Under the pieces are notes generated by a model. That model saw nothing but the letters and a program-made list of their open reading frames with translations, had not been told where the DNA came from and did no database searches. Below are positions 34,278 through 46,264 of a DNA stretch of 64,000 nt, in pieces. Origin of the DNA: Sipunculus nudus (Eukaryota > Annelida > Sipuncula > Golfingiida > Sipunculidae). Every line of letters starts with the position of its first letter. Position 1 is the stretch's first letter. A program made the translations under genes and the position numbers. Location of the stretch: contig CM049307.1 of assembly GCA_026874595.1 (NCBI GenBank), positions 76,422,643-76,486,642 on the forward strand, given 5' to 3'.

Positions 34278-35469
34278 TGTACTAGTCAGAAAATATAGAC
34301 CTCCCACCATACAAGCAGACGAAACATGGAAAACTCTTTATCAAATTGTAGTTCCCCCCGAGTATCGCCCAGAAATCTTAAAACTTGCACATGATCATCC
34401 TATGGCAGGACATTTGGGTGTCAGGAAAACCAAACACAAAATTCTCCAACACTTCTATTGGCCCAAGTTAAAACGAGACGTGGCGAAATACTGTAAAACT
34501 TGTCATGTGTGTCAAATGATTGGAAAACCAACCCACCAAATTAGTCCTGCGCCACTCTCGCCCATACCAACAACACATGATGCGTTTGAATCAGTAATAC
34601 TTGACTGTGTAGGACCGCTAAGAAAAACTAAACATGGCAATGAATATGTTCTAACAGTCATGTGTACTGCAACTAGATTTCCAGAAGCTATTCCTCTTAG
34701 AACTATATCTGCAAAGAAAATTGTTGAAGCTCTGGTTAAATTTTTTACTACTTTTGGCTTACCAAGAACAATACAAACGGATCAAGGTTCAAATTTCATG
34801 TCAAATATATTTGCCCAGGTTATGGCAGAGCTAGGCATAAAACACTACAAATCCAGTGCCTACCATCCTGAGAGTCAAGGTGCTCTAGAGCGATTTCACC
34901 AAACTCTCAAAAACATAATTAGAGCTTATTGTCTTGACACTGGGAACCAGTGGGATGAGAGTTTACCCTTTTTGATATTTGCGGCCCGAGAAGCAGTGCA
35001 AGAAAGCTTAGGGTTTAGCCCTTTTGAATTAGTGTATGGGCACTGTGTAAGAGGCCCCCTGGCGGTGTTAAAAGACACTTGGATGGAAAACAGTGGTCAA
35101 AGTAGCTTGTTAAAATATGTTCAGGAATTCAAGGAGAAATTAAGTAGGGCAAATGAAATTGCCCAAGAACATTTAAAGAAAGCCCAAAACAAAATGAAAG
35201 TATGGTATGACAAAAAGACGACAAAAAGAGAATTTAAACCTGGTGATAAAGTTCTGGTATTATTCCCAATTCCAGGACATCACCTGCAAGCAAAATACTC
35301 TGGACCATACAAAGTTGAGAAGAAATCAGATTTGAATTATGTGATTGATACTCCTGATCGTAGAAAGTCGCAACAACTTTGTCATATAAATATGTTGAAA
35401 GAATATCATGACAGATCAGCGGAAACATGTCAATCTAGTCCTCCCCAAACAAATTTGGTACTCAACTGA
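34246..35469 (+). pseudogene. Retrotransposon integrase, placed before the RT
   Basis: The longest intact frame of the element. It has the HHCC zinc-binding domain (HDHPMAGHLG and YCKTCHVC) at about 34390-34515. The DDE catalytic core follows: D in ESVILDCVGPL, D in IQTDQGSNF, E in YHPESQGALERF. After these come FLIFAAREAVQESLGFSPFE, and a C-terminal basic domain (FKPGDKVLVLFPIPG...HLQAKYSGPY), a GPY/F-type module. It would insert the cDNA. All catalytic residues remain. Its position upstream of the RT is the notable feature. Confidence 0.93.
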
Positions 35470-36240
35470 AACTGAAAAGAATGCCGAGGATGTTCTCATG
35501 AAGAAAACTGAACATCCTGTAAAACTGAACAACTTTGATATTTTAAATAATTTAGATCAGAAATTGTCACATTTGGATTTCGATCAGTTATCAGAGTTGA
35601 AGGAAATCCTGCTAAATTATGACTCTTTATTTCCTGATGTCCCCAGTAGAACTAATGTACTACAGCATGATGTAGACGTAGGAGATGCTTCTCCTATTAA
35701 ACAGGCACCATATAGAGCTGGTCCCCAAAAGTTACAAGCCATAAAGAATGAAATCAAGTATATGATAGAGAATGATATTATTGAAAACAGCAGTAGTGCC
35801 TGGAGTTCCCCATGTTTGTTGATAAAGAAGCCTGATATGACCTACAGATTTTGTACAGACTATCGAAAAGTTAATACTGTAACAATAACAGATACTTGCC
35901 CTTTGCCCAGAGTGGAAGATTGCATTGATAGGATTGGATCTGCTACGTATATTAGCAAGTTAGATCTGTTAAAAGGTTATTACCTCTTACCGAACGGGCT
36001 AAGCAAATATCTGCGTTTGTAACGCCAAACGGTTTGTTCCAGTACAAAGTTATGCCCTTCGGAATGAAAAATGCACCAGCCTGCTTCATGAGACTTATGA
36101 ATTGTGTATTATCTGGCTTAGATAACTGTACTTGCTATATTGATGATGTAGTTGTATACAATCACATATGGGAAGGTCATAAACAAAGTTCGGTAGAACT
36201 CTTTGAGAGACTGAAAAAAAGCAGGATTGACAGTTAATCT
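35470..36240 (+). pseudogene. Retrotransposon reverse transcriptase, frameshifted
   Basis: RT motifs in order: PYRAGPQKLQAIKNEI, IIENSSSAWSSPCLLIKKPD, RFCTDYRKVN, ISKLDLLKGYY, LFQYKVMPFGMKNAPACF, then the catalytic YIDD box in CYIDDVVVYN. The frame is broken near 36005-36025 and again near 36225-36240. It begins immediately after the integrase, overlapping its last codons in another frame. Membership of Ty3/gypsy is clear from FGMKNAP and YIDD. Confidence 0.93.
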
Positions 36241-36934
36241 TGCCAAGAGTGATTTTTGTCGTGCAACTGTAACATATTTAGGGCACGAAGTAGGTCAAGG
36301 TTGTGTAAAACCTATTGCCAGTAAAGTATCTGCTATCGTAGAATTTCCAGTTCCTACTAATCGCAAAGAACTAATGCGATTCTTAGGAATGACTGGGTAT
36401 TACAGGAAATTTTGTCAGAACTTTGCAGAAGTTGTAAAAACGGACCTATTGAAAAAGGACAGAAAATTCCATTGGAATAAAAACTGTCAAAATGCTTTTG
36501 AAAGAGCCAAAGCTATATTACAAAGTGCACCTGTGTTACAGGCTCCAAATTTTGATAAACCGTTTTCTCTCATGACGGATGCCAGCGATTGCGGTGTAGG
36601 CGCTGTGCTCATCCAAGACGATGACTTTAACATAAGTCATCCGGTTTGCTACTATTCAAAGAAATTTTTACCTTATCAAAAGAATTATTCTACTATTGAA
36701 AAGGAAACTCTGTCACTATTGATGGCGTTACAGCACTTTGAAGTATATTTGGGCTCTACGCCTTATGATATAACTGTTTATACAGATCATAATCCCATAA
36801 CATTTCTTCATAAGATGAAGAATAATAATCAGAGATTAATGAGATGGAGTCTAGCCCTGTCAGTTTAACCTAGTATCAAACACATCAAGGGCTCCGATAA
36901 CATAATCGCTGATACGTTATCAAGACGTCATTAA
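36241..36934 (+). pseudogene. Retrotransposon RT connection and RNase H
   Basis: Contains VTYLGHEVGQG, the connection region (FLGMTGYYRKF), then RNase H motifs LMTDASDCGVGAVLIQ, YSTIEKETLSLLMALQHFE, ITVYTDHNPITFL, and the closing GSDNIIADTLSRR. One in-frame stop at 36866. The reading ends at TAA 36932-36934 with no integrase behind it, confirming the domain order. Confidence 0.9.
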
Positions 36935-38945
36935 TTTTGATCTGATGATTGACTCTTGTTATAGCCTCGGATATGTTCTGTCCTTTGGAAGAGTTGTATT
37001 ACATATATTACATGTATTAAGATATTGCTGATCATATTATTTGTGATGATGATAATTAATTAGCTGAAAGAAGCATAAACTAAAAGGGTTAAACCCTGCT
37101 TTAAGGAGCTCTGGGCCCCTATTTAGGCTGTTATGCGATTAATCCCTTTGTCAGGTTGTGCAATAGTTAAACATTCCCTATCTGTATCCTAGACCTGTCC
37201 CTGTATATGTATCACTCTTCATACACTTCTCTAATTTTGACTTATTGGATAATATTTGGGACCCAAAATATAAAAATAAATGAGTGATAAAATGTGAGCA
37301 TTCAGCTTGATACTTTGAAAACCATAAAACAATAATGAACACATTTTTTAATATAAATACAAATAAGTTTATTGCTTTACACAATCAATCTGGAAAAATA
37401 TGTGGAGACTCGGCTTCAGGTTCAGGAAAGTTACAGGAATCTGAAATGATACAAAAAATTGTTTAATAATATTTATCAAAGTCACAACTCACATGAATTA
37501 ATTTTATACATACACAATTCCTGCGGTCAGCTATTTGTTAACACAAGGGTTTCAAAATCACAATACTCAGGAAAGAGAAATGATGGTGAAATGAAACCTT
37601 TCTGAACATGTAGCCAGTGAATAGGAGATGATGATTCATTTATAGCTTTACTGTACACTGTAACCTCATAAGCAACTTATATACAATGTCTAGACTTGTA
37701 GCACTGCAAGGCAAAATTCTGCTGTTATTCAATGAAAATAACATATCTTTATTGTAATCTTTTACAGTAAGGCAAAGATTCATATTATTCATAATATGAA
37801 TTTTTTTTTCATTAATTTATCTGCCTATAATGATTAAGGAACACAAATTTCAACTATTTATATATTTCCTGGGTCCTTCTCAAATTTAAAGATTTTGAGG
37901 AAAATTAAGATTCCATCTGATCAACATTATAATACATTATACCAACATGTTATAGAATTAATTTTGTTTAAAGCTAAATATGTGTTTGTATCTTTGTGCT
38001 ATATTATACAAAAGTTTTCTATAAACTTACCAATCTTTAATGACAATGTTTGCAAGTTCCATGTTGTTATTTAGGGTGAAATAGATATTAAATGTTTTCT
38101 ACTACTAAATATAATTGTGTGTCCCTTTGTGTGTGTGAGTAGGTATATAAGGTACATTGCACATAATTTTATATTACATTATATTATTTTTATACTTACC
38201 ATTCTTCAATCACAAGGTCTCCATGTTCAAAGCCTTCTCGTAGATTATAGCTATATACAGTATCTTCTTCCCCATCATACACTATATTGTACCACTGAGG
38301 AAAACCCGGGACCTGAAAAAATATTGCACACACTTAAGTAAAAAATAATGCTTGCATTAAATATTTCTATATATTATATATATTATATATAATATAGTCT
38401 TTAGCAGATTCAGAAAAGAACAGGACATAAATAATCAATATTATACCTATATAGTATTATTTATCAATAATCATAGAAAATAAATTAATAACATTTTAAA
38501 GGAATCCAGTTTTTCTAGGTCTCCAGGTGAACACCAATGTATTTTAAAGCAACATTAACTGTGCAGTCTACAACATTCTTACATGAAGTTATGTTTAAAG
38601 ACTGATTATATCTCTTTCGTTATACAAGTTCAGTTAGAAGCATAAGAGACAAGTACTTTTGAACAAGAATTTGCTTTGGTGAAAGGAATAGGAGGTGGGA
38701 GTTTGGATTTGCACAGAGAAAAAGACTGAGGAATACAAATTTCTCTTGCCAGAAAGTTAGCTATGAAAATATAATGTAAACAACAGTGTATCAACAACTG
38801 TTTCAAAAAGTGAAACAAGGGGTTGTAAAGGGGATATGAACACCAGCTACATAGGAAATAAAAAATCACAGGAAAAGGAGGCAAGCAACAAGGTGAGGTG
38901 ACTTGGTTCAAATCTGCAGTAAACCAGGTAAACAAAATATGACAT
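36935..38945. other. No gene recognised; 3' flank of the retrotransposon
   Basis: AT-rich. No copy of the 5' LTR end was found and no clear polypurine tract; AAAGGGTTAAACC near 37083 and TAAGGAGCTC near 37103 are weak candidates. Open frames at 37178-37384, 38117-38341 and 38630-39064 carry no domain. Confidence 0.45.
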
Positions 38946-39691
38946 TTAGGGGTATACCTGGGATATAACTCTACCCTGATACCATTCATCAGAATCCTGA
39001 ATGCTGAAAAAGTGGCCCACTCTTTTCCCCACCAGCAGGGCCCCGTCTCCCTTTTCTTTTTCATTTTGTGTATTTACACGTGAGTTTTCAACTAAATGCT
39101 CAAGATTTTTCATTAACTCCTGCCATTTTAGATTCTCTCTTTTACCACTCAGTTCATCTACCTTTGTAAATATAAATACATTTTTATTAGGAGGAACTTG
39201 TTTTAAAACATTTTTTCTGAACCGCAGATGAGCTTTCAGAGCTTCTGTTTTATCTGAATTTGTCTTTAAAGATTCCAGACGGTTCTGTATATCATCTGGT
39301 GTCTGCAACAATCCCCAAAATTTGCCCCTTAGTTTCCAGCTCTCTGTCTCTTATATGCTTCGCTCTCTTTAATTCTGCACTTTTTTGCTCATCTTGGAGT
39401 TTCCAGCTCTCTGTCTCTTATATGCTTCGCTCTCTTTAATTCTGCACTTTTTTGCTCATCTTGGAGTTTTGCCTGTCTTAATATATATATTTCCTCTCTT
39501 CGCTCTTTAAAATTTTCCCTGAGTTTGGTAACTCCTTGTCTGGCTGCCTGAAGTAGGCTTATCTGGGTTTCAGGAGTTTTATAACACAGCCACTCCATGG
39601 TTTTATTTTGAGAAAAACTAAGGTATGCTTCAGCAGCTAAAGTTGACACATTTGGTTTGAAACGTAACAACTGATCAAAATAACCAAACAT
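38946..39691 (-). pseudogene. C-terminal part of a decayed coiled-coil/transposase-like protein with Tudor-like tail
   Basis: Minus strand. The frame continues from the upstream part after one in-frame stop: MFGYFDQLLRFKPN, then a charged helical stretch (KLRENFKERREEIYILRQAK). A 67-bp tandem duplication at 39332-39465 shifts the frame. The next readable frame has LKAHLRFRKNVLKQVPPNKN, and ends in LLVGKRVGHFF...EWYQGRVISQV. That end resembles a Tudor/Spindlin-like fold (G-K-x-V-x-H-x-F, W-Y-x-G-x-V-I), which is inference. I know this architecture as a multi-copy, uncharacterised protein family in invertebrate genomes. Confidence 0.55.
39332..39465. repeat. 67-bp perfect tandem duplication
   Basis: Two adjacent copies of a 67-bp unit starting GTTTCCAGCTCTCTGTCTCT. 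Not a multiple of three, so it breaks the minus-strand reading frame. Confidence 0.9.
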
Positions 39692-39694
39692 AAA

Positions 39695-40752
39695 CTATAC
39701 AAACTTGTTATGTTTTGCAACACTATGTGACTGCTCCATTTGCAAATGACATGGATCTGCATATTTCCCTCCCGGGAGATGATCACGAAACTCATTCGAA
39801 ATCATTTTAACTAACGCTGACAACAGAATGTTCAAAATCAGTATTGTGTTGGAATCAGTGCTAGATGTTGCAACTAAAGATACAAAAATAGCATCTTCCT
39901 TGACTGGTACATCAACGAATGGTGTCATTTCTCCCTTAATGAATTTGTCTAAATTCTCTAAGGCAGATTGTATAAATGTTATAAGATCTAAATATTTCTG
40001 ATTCATTTCTAAGATATGAAGATCCTTTTTCACCAATAAATTCCATAATGGAGTTGTAATAAATTTTGAGACGAGACCAAGTGCACGGCAACCTGCCACA
40101 AGGAACTCCTCTTCTAATAAATGTTTAACAGTTTGAGTAAGCTGGTTTAAAGGATGGAATTTTAAAAATTCCAACATTTTTTCATGCAAAAAATATATAT
40201 AACCAGCATTGGCAAACAAGATATTAAATCTGTTACCTCTAAATGGGGTTAGAGGCATAGAATGCAATTTGCTGTCTCTTAACAAATCAGCACAATATAC
40301 TTTAAAAGGGCCATGACACCCTGATTTCTCATCTTCTCCACGAGCAAAGGTTTTACAAGCCAGACAGACGAGACTAAAGGTGCGCCCTTCACCTTTTTTC
40401 AGATTAATGTCATTCACAGTGCTTCTGTTAGAGTCATAGTGACCTGATTCAGTATTAATAAACGTTTCTTTGGCGGTTTCTGCCATATGAACTAAACTGT
40501 AAAGACCACAAAAAAGTTACACATTTTCTCTACAGAAAGTTTGTCAGTTTCACAAAGCTTATCATAATTATGTGCAAACAAAGGCAAGGTTTCTTTTCTG
40601 AATTTTTCCAACAAATCATTAAATTTAGTTTCAGTGGCAGCTCTGTCACTCATAGTATTTCTTATATTAATTAATATTTGTTGAGACACTGGATTATCAG
40701 ACTGATCAATACAATTGTCAATATCTGACAAAATATTTTTTAAGGTTTCCAA
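39695..40752 (-). pseudogene. Middle part of the decayed transposase-like protein
   Basis: Two frames. 40492-40752 has IDNCIDQSDNPVSQQILINI, NTMSDRAATETKFNDLLEKF and LSVEKMCNFF. 39695-40486 has ACKTFARGEDEKSGCHGPFK, MPLTPFRGNRFNILFANAGY, VAGCRALGLVSKFITTPLWN, LLVKKDLHILEMNQKYLDL and KYADPCHLQMEQSHSVAKHN. The (I/M)SDRA-x-T block and the conserved C-x-ALGLVSK-ITTPLW block are hallmarks of a repeated invertebrate family that I suspect encodes an RNase H-fold transposase; the first acidic motif seems deleted at 40752-40802. Broken by one shift near 40490 and a stop at 39695. Confidence 0.55.
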
Positions 40753-40801
40753 TGAATCAGAGGTCGCCTAAGCACCGTATTCATGACCATATTTAGAGGT
40801 T

Positions 40802-41654
40802 TCATCTATATATACAAGTATTTGATTTACTTGGCAGCACCTCACTTATCTGTTTTTGGGATAGCCATAACCGTTGGATATTCATATTTGAAATTGTAGA
40901 TGGGGATGGCAACTTATTTGCTTTCATGCCAGCCAAGTTTAAACAAGATTCTATAACTGGTGAAATATGTTTAGTACTAACATGATTTTGTAGAAGTGTG
41001 TACACACATTTTTGAAGCGATGAGGAAAATGTTTTTGTTTCCTCATCAAATGTTTCTATAATATTAGTGTTACTTCTTTCTAACTTTTCAGATAGTAAAT
41101 CATTTGAATATTGTAAATGAACTATCTCTTGCTCTGCATTTCTTAGTTTTTGTAACAAAATATCTTCTCTTTCAGTGCAGTCCGTATGAGATTCCCCCAC
41201 AACCGATTTTTCAAGTTTAGCACATTTTTATCTATAATAGTCTTCCCTTGCATGGGACCTCTTTAAATGAACCTGTTTTTCAGTGAGGGACTGATCAATT
41301 TTAGTTTTCTTTCTTTCTAAATCATCCACATTTTCGGTAAGTTGTTTGGTTTTCTCTTGAAGATGAACCATTAAATCATTTTTGTCCTGCAGGTCCTCAG
41401 CCTAAGATACTGCCACCCTCCTGAACCTGTCTTCGATGTTTTCCATCGTACATGGCTCCACCTTAGTTTTTTTTTTCTCCTTTAGAAGGATATATATATA
41501 ATGAATTCAGGAATGTCTCTAATGCTTCCTCACCTTTCCTCCTTGATTTGTCTTTGCACAATTTTTTATATTTAATCATTAATCTGTTGACATTTCTTTC
41601 ATATGCAGTTAGACCTGGTTGGTTTTCTTTCACGTTAATTCCGTGTTGTTTCAT
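40802..41654 (-). pseudogene. N-terminal, coiled-coil part of the decayed transposase-like protein
   Basis: Starts at the ATG at 41654 (MKQHGINVKENQPGLTAYER, then KYKKLCKDKSRRKGEEALET). A second frame from about 41455 runs through a long heptad-rich coiled coil (DLMVHLQEKTKQLTENVDDL, LLQKLRNAEQEIVHLQYSND) interrupted by a TAG near 41403 and a TAA near 41230, and ends with SPSTISNMNIQRLWLSQKQI and LPSKSNTC before a stop. All pieces are collinear with the downstream parts, so this is one retro- or DNA-transposed gene copy without visible introns, now dead. Confidence 0.55.
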
Positions 41655-42307
41655 AAGAAAATTGGCTGCGTAAATTTTGTTTGAGTTTTGACCCTTTCAA
41701 TGACAAATTTGTTTAATATACAAGGCGAGACAGGACCACAGCTTAGACCGGCTATAAAAAAAACAAGTACAATATACAGACTGGCAATAAAAAACGTACA
41801 ATATACCTTCTGTATTATGATCTTATAATAACATTTTTAATTTTCATCAATGGTTATGTCATCTTATTTTTTTATGAAAGAGATTTTAAACTCAAAGCTA
41901 ATTGGTGGCCTTAAAACTGGACTTAAATATATACCCATGATGCTTATACATCCCTAGCTTTTATATGACAGAAATTGTAAAAAAATAAAGAATTTGCATG
42001 CGGGTTTGTTATTTTATATTAGATATCTTTATGAGATATTAAAGTGATGGGGGGGGGGGGGATGTTGAGACCACACGTTAACATGGTGCGTCTTGTAACA
42101 TTTATACAGAAGGTTATTAGATGTTAATATAATACTGCTGTACCTATATTTCATTACAGAAATGTATCTACATTATGCATGATTTTATATATATATATAA
42201 ACATATATATATATATATATATCACAACCTGGTCCATATATGGTCTACAAAATAATTCTTATACCGTAACAAGTTTCTTCTCTCTGTTTTCTCTATGAAA
42301 TTTATAT

Positions 42308-42364
<57 letters not shown>

Positions 42365-43840
42365 ATTATGCAGAATAAATAATATTTTTTTTTATAAAAC
42401 TGAAATCACACACAAAATAAGAAGTATTTTTTTTTTAAATCCGAAAAAAATCTTCATATTATACAATTTGTTGACTTAAGACAAGTTCCTAGGGTACTCC
42501 GGCTGGATTTAAAACCCACCAGACTTCCGGTTTACAGATATTCGCTTCCGGGATCTCATTATTTGGCAGAGGATCGTCAACCGTTACCGGTTGCGCACAA
42601 ATGCGCATCGTCAGAGCAAAGAATTAAACTTACAAATAACATTTTCACATATTTATCAACATGTTGGGCTGCGTGAATATCACGTGAACCAATTATTTTT
42701 TTTTAATTGCGCATTTTTTAAAACATTTTTTTGCATTTTTTGGCTAAATTTTGAGGGAAAAATGCGATTTTTGTTAAATTTTCGACACATACCTGGCTCC
42801 ATTGCCGCCATTTTGCCTATAATAGTCTTTATGGTACCCAGTACCCACAATTCACCACCTTACCGTAAAGATACGTTTTAATTCCGCTTACCAGATGTTG
42901 TTTGTCACTGCAAGCAACGGCCATTTGGGCCCGCTTCAGCCGTTCCCTCCGATTGATTACTATCAAAAAGGCCGTGACATCCAAAAAATCGTACGCAAAA
43001 ATATCGCGCAAGACATTTTTTAACGTTTTTCGCACAGGTTATCAATAATTTCTCATAACAAATTTATTAAGTATTTATTTTTTCATCCGGCAATTTACAT
43101 TAGGCAGAATAGGATATCCAATATGGCGGCTCCCATTGTGCTCGCTAATATTTCCCAGTTCTTCTGTGTCAGATGCGATCTACAAAATTTAGAATATTTT
43201 CTACTTCTTCTTCGGAAAGCATCGTTCGTATTAGACGTGTTTGCACCAATATGAAATAAAGGGTTTTAATTTATGCGACGTATATGAAAGGGGTGTCTGT
43301 GAAGATTTGCTATGCTCGCCGATAAGGTAGTATCCATTCAGCCCCGTGTTAATTTTAACATAATTATCTAAGAAATAAAGCAAATAAACGGTATATGTTT
43401 CATACCGAAAAAACAGAACTAGACATGAGATTTTACAATTTCCTTCCCCACACTTTCTTCTTTGTACTAGGCCCCTTTCAATAATAATCTATTGGTCTTT
43501 ATCTTTCTTTTTGCCAACACTTAATATGACAATGTCTGGTACTGTAGCCGTACAAATGGTTCATCTGAAAAAAACAAATGACCCATGGGTCATGACACTC
43601 AGCCGACTGACATGTTGACAATATGTCCTTGCACAGGGAAATAATTAAGGTAATTGACGTGGTACCATCATTCATGCAAGTTTGCTTAAATTCATTAAGA
43701 CGCATAAGCACACCCAATTTTAGGACAATCCATTCACCCATTCCTAGGGAATCTTGCAATTTGTGTGTATTTGGCGTTATTTCTGGGGTCCTCAAACATG
43801 CGGCATAAATTGAAAAAAATATGGGTTATAGACACCTATA
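41655..43840. other. No gene recognised; (TA)n-rich
   Basis: Contains TA tracts at 42187-42222 and 42312-42361 and a G-run near 42050. Frames at 42591-43035 are low-complexity. Nothing coding is supported. Confidence 0.45.
42312..42361. repeat. (TA)n microsatellite
   Basis: About 25 TA units. Confidence 0.95.
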
Positions 43841-43849
43841 ATTTCATGT

Positions 43850-44570
43850 TTGCAAGGAGACTTGTTATGGACCTCCCTGGATGTCAAATCAGGAGATTCT
43901 TGGTCCAATGGTTATGATTTGTGCACTGCTTTGTTTAGAACCTTTAATTGTTTTGAGGGCACTTTTGAGCGCCATAGCTCAAAGATAATAAAGATTGCTA
44001 AAATACATCTCTCTGGATGCTAGACTTCTTGGTCATGCAGTTACGATTTGTGCCCTGTTAACATTTGACCACATCTTTAAAGGTATCAAAAATAGGGAAA
44101 ATCATTAAAAAATTAAAAAATACAGGTGGCGCTACCAGTAAGAAACTGATGAAACACTCCATGATCAATATCCATGCAAAGAATCATGGTGATCAATGCA
44201 TTAGTTGTTCAGATACTTGAGCTTTTCTATGAAATTTTCCATTAATTTTGGGGGTACTTCAGAGCCCCATAGCTGGAAGAATATAGGTAACAAAGCCTTT
44301 ATTTCAGGCTTCGAAGGAGATATTTCATGGACCTCTCTTGATCTTAAGTAAGACGATTCTAGGTCCAGCGGTTATGATTTTTGCCCTGTTAACAGATGAC
44401 CAAATCTTTTAAAGTCTCAAAAATAGGTAAAAAATCATTAAAAGTTTTAAAAAAATACACGTGGCGCTATCAGTCTGCAGAAACTGATAAAACACTCCGT
44501 GATCAATATCCATGCAAAAAATCATGGTGATCAATGCAAAAGTTTTTCAGATACTTGAGGGTAGTACTGT
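43850..44570 (+). repeat. Diverged tandem repeat, unit about 350 bp
   Basis: Two copies share TGGACCTC, a TCTTGGTC/TCTAGGTC phrase, GCCCTGTTAACA, AAAATAGG, a GGTGGCGCTA/CGTGGCGCTA phrase and GATCAATATCCATGCAAA. The corresponding phrases lie near 44040-44190 and 44360-44540. A third partial copy begins near 43860. Non-coding; the minus-strand frame at 43499-43795 lies outside it and is not supported as a gene. Confidence 0.7.
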
Positions 44571-45133
44571 CAATTTGTTGTAACCGTATTTGCTTCTGAC
44601 GGTTTTGTGGCCGAAGTTTGACCGTTCGAGCTATAACATGATAAGGGGTAGGGGTAAGTTAAATGTGAATACCTTGGCTTCTAATAAACCAATCTTTATA
44701 ATGAAAATATCTATGAAAATTTGTTTCAATGGTCTCTTAAAATATGTAACAACCATGTAAACGTCACGTCTAATAAAAAAATCTCGATTTTCATTATGTT
44801 TTCATATTTAACTTTTAAATGGTCGCTAAATAAACTTTTAAATGGTCGCTCAAACTTTCAACATTTACTTTAATATTATACATTCTGTAAGAAAAATATA
44901 AATTGTTGACTTGTTAATACTGTATATAATCACAGATTAGGTCCAATGTTACCATACTTTTTTAAAATTGGCTGCGTGTGTGTGTGTTTGTAGGCCCATG
45001 CGCCTTTGGGTTTTTACCGGGGTCTTCCTGTTGAAACAAAGTTCCAGTGTTATGGCCTTGTTATTGTTGTTATTATGATTCCCGCACATGTGCATTGAGT
45101 TTATCCACACTCTCCCTTCCTGCCCCCGCCGCA

Positions 45134-45414
45134 GGTGTCCTTCGGATGGGACTCGCCCTGGCCGGCGGAGGACGTCTTCCCCCTTCCAAGAGATGAAGCA
45201 AGACCAATCATTATCGATGACAATAATATGGAGGCCCTTTAGGCAGAGCTTTATGGTCGTGCCGAAAACCAAATCGAAGGGGACGCAGACTACAGAAACG
45301 AAGGTGAGTTTTATTTTAAGGGAAAGAGGAGAAGTGAAGTGGAGAAAGTGAAAGCGTATACTGAGAAAATAAAAGAACTTGACTTGACACAAGAGGAAAA
45401 ATCTATTATTTCGG
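45134..45414 (+). CDS. Unrecognised protein-like segment
   Basis: From the GCAG at 45131 a frame reads VSFGWDSPWPAEDVFPLPRD, EARPIIIDDNNMEAL, one stop (TAG at 45239), then AELYGRAENQIEGDADYRNE, FYFKGKRRSEVEKVKAYTEK and LDLTQEEKSIIS into a G homopolymer. The composition is clearly protein-like and the first part could follow a splice acceptor. A GT at 45304 (AAG|GTGAGT) could end an exon earlier. Family not recognised; may be a pseudogene because of the stop. Confidence 0.35.
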
Positions 45415-45483
45415 GGGGTGGGGGGGGGGGGGCATTAATAGTAGAGGGGTTGGAGAGGGGGAACAATTGTAAATGAGTTTAAT

Positions 45484-46056
45484 TCTGATGTGTTGGTTGA
45501 TTTATTGAATTGTTTGAATGATTGTTTGTTTTTCAGTTCTCATGTAAATAAGTCTACATCGTTTAAATTGTGTATGTTTTTGTTAGATTTGTTACAAGAT
45601 GAAGAAAGGATTGATTTTAAATGTTTAAATAGGAGAACAGAAATAAAATTGTGTTCGAATTTAATTTTCATTGACATGTTTACAGGGGACGTATTCTTTC
45701 ACTGATTTTCTTGTTTTCCCTAGATGATGTTTGGCTGGACCAGTCATAAGGAGATTTATTTTATCGAATTGGAGGAGGATACTTTTTCCCGTTTTGGTTT
45801 CAATTCAGAAAATCATTTACATAGTTTTGATTTGCATCGTCGCCATGTTATTTTTCAGTTTGGACAGGACGTCGGGGGGGGGGGGGGGGGATTTGTTTTC
45901 TGTGTCCAGGTAACAGGTTTTGCTATTCATTCTTGGGCATTACACAATCTTAAGGAGGTTTTGTTTACCGAGGTGGATCGTGTGGGAGGGACTGGGAGAG
46001 GGAGGTTTATTTTAGATATTGATGATTTTTACGAGGGAGGGGGCTGGTCCCGGTGA
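45484..46056 (+). pseudogene. Unrecognised frame with two stops
   Basis: One frame runs from 45484 to 46056, interrupted by TGA near 45703 and TAG near 45721. It includes SFKLCMFLLDLLQDEERIDF, FGWTSHKEIYFIELEEDTFS, HLHSFDLHRRHVIFQFGQDV and TEVDRVGGTGRGRFILDIDD, with a glycine run encoded by a G homopolymer at 45872-45890. It may belong with 45134-45414. No family recognised. Confidence 0.3.
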
Positions 46057-46264
46057 TTTTTTTTAGTTGTTTTATTTGCACATAAAAGAAACTGTATTTT
46101 TGCATGAAAGTAATATATTGATATACAAAATAAAGTACATGTAATATATTTGTGTATATTGTAAAATAAAGTAATATATCTGTGAATGTAAACTTAATCG
46201 TAAATTTATATACTGTCAATAATAAATGTTAATATATTGTACATTATGTAAATATGCTGTTGTT

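Larger units (their letters stand above)
26409..36934 (+). mobile_element. Degenerate Ty3/gypsy LTR retrotransposon with Gmr1-like domain order, interrupted by a DNA transposon
   Basis: The parts in order are: LTR-like region, primer binding site at 27158, gag start at 27330, a 4.8-kb DNA transposon, the rest of gag with a CCHC knuckle, aspartic protease, integrase, reverse transcriptase and RNase H. The integrase lies upstream of the RT; no integrase follows the RNase H. Among Ty3/gypsy elements this copia-like order is the known hallmark of the Gmr1-like group. Several stops and frame changes show that it cannot be active. No 3' LTR resembling the 5' one was seen after 36934, so the element is truncated or the LTR has diverged. 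The left limit is uncertain. Confidence 0.85.
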
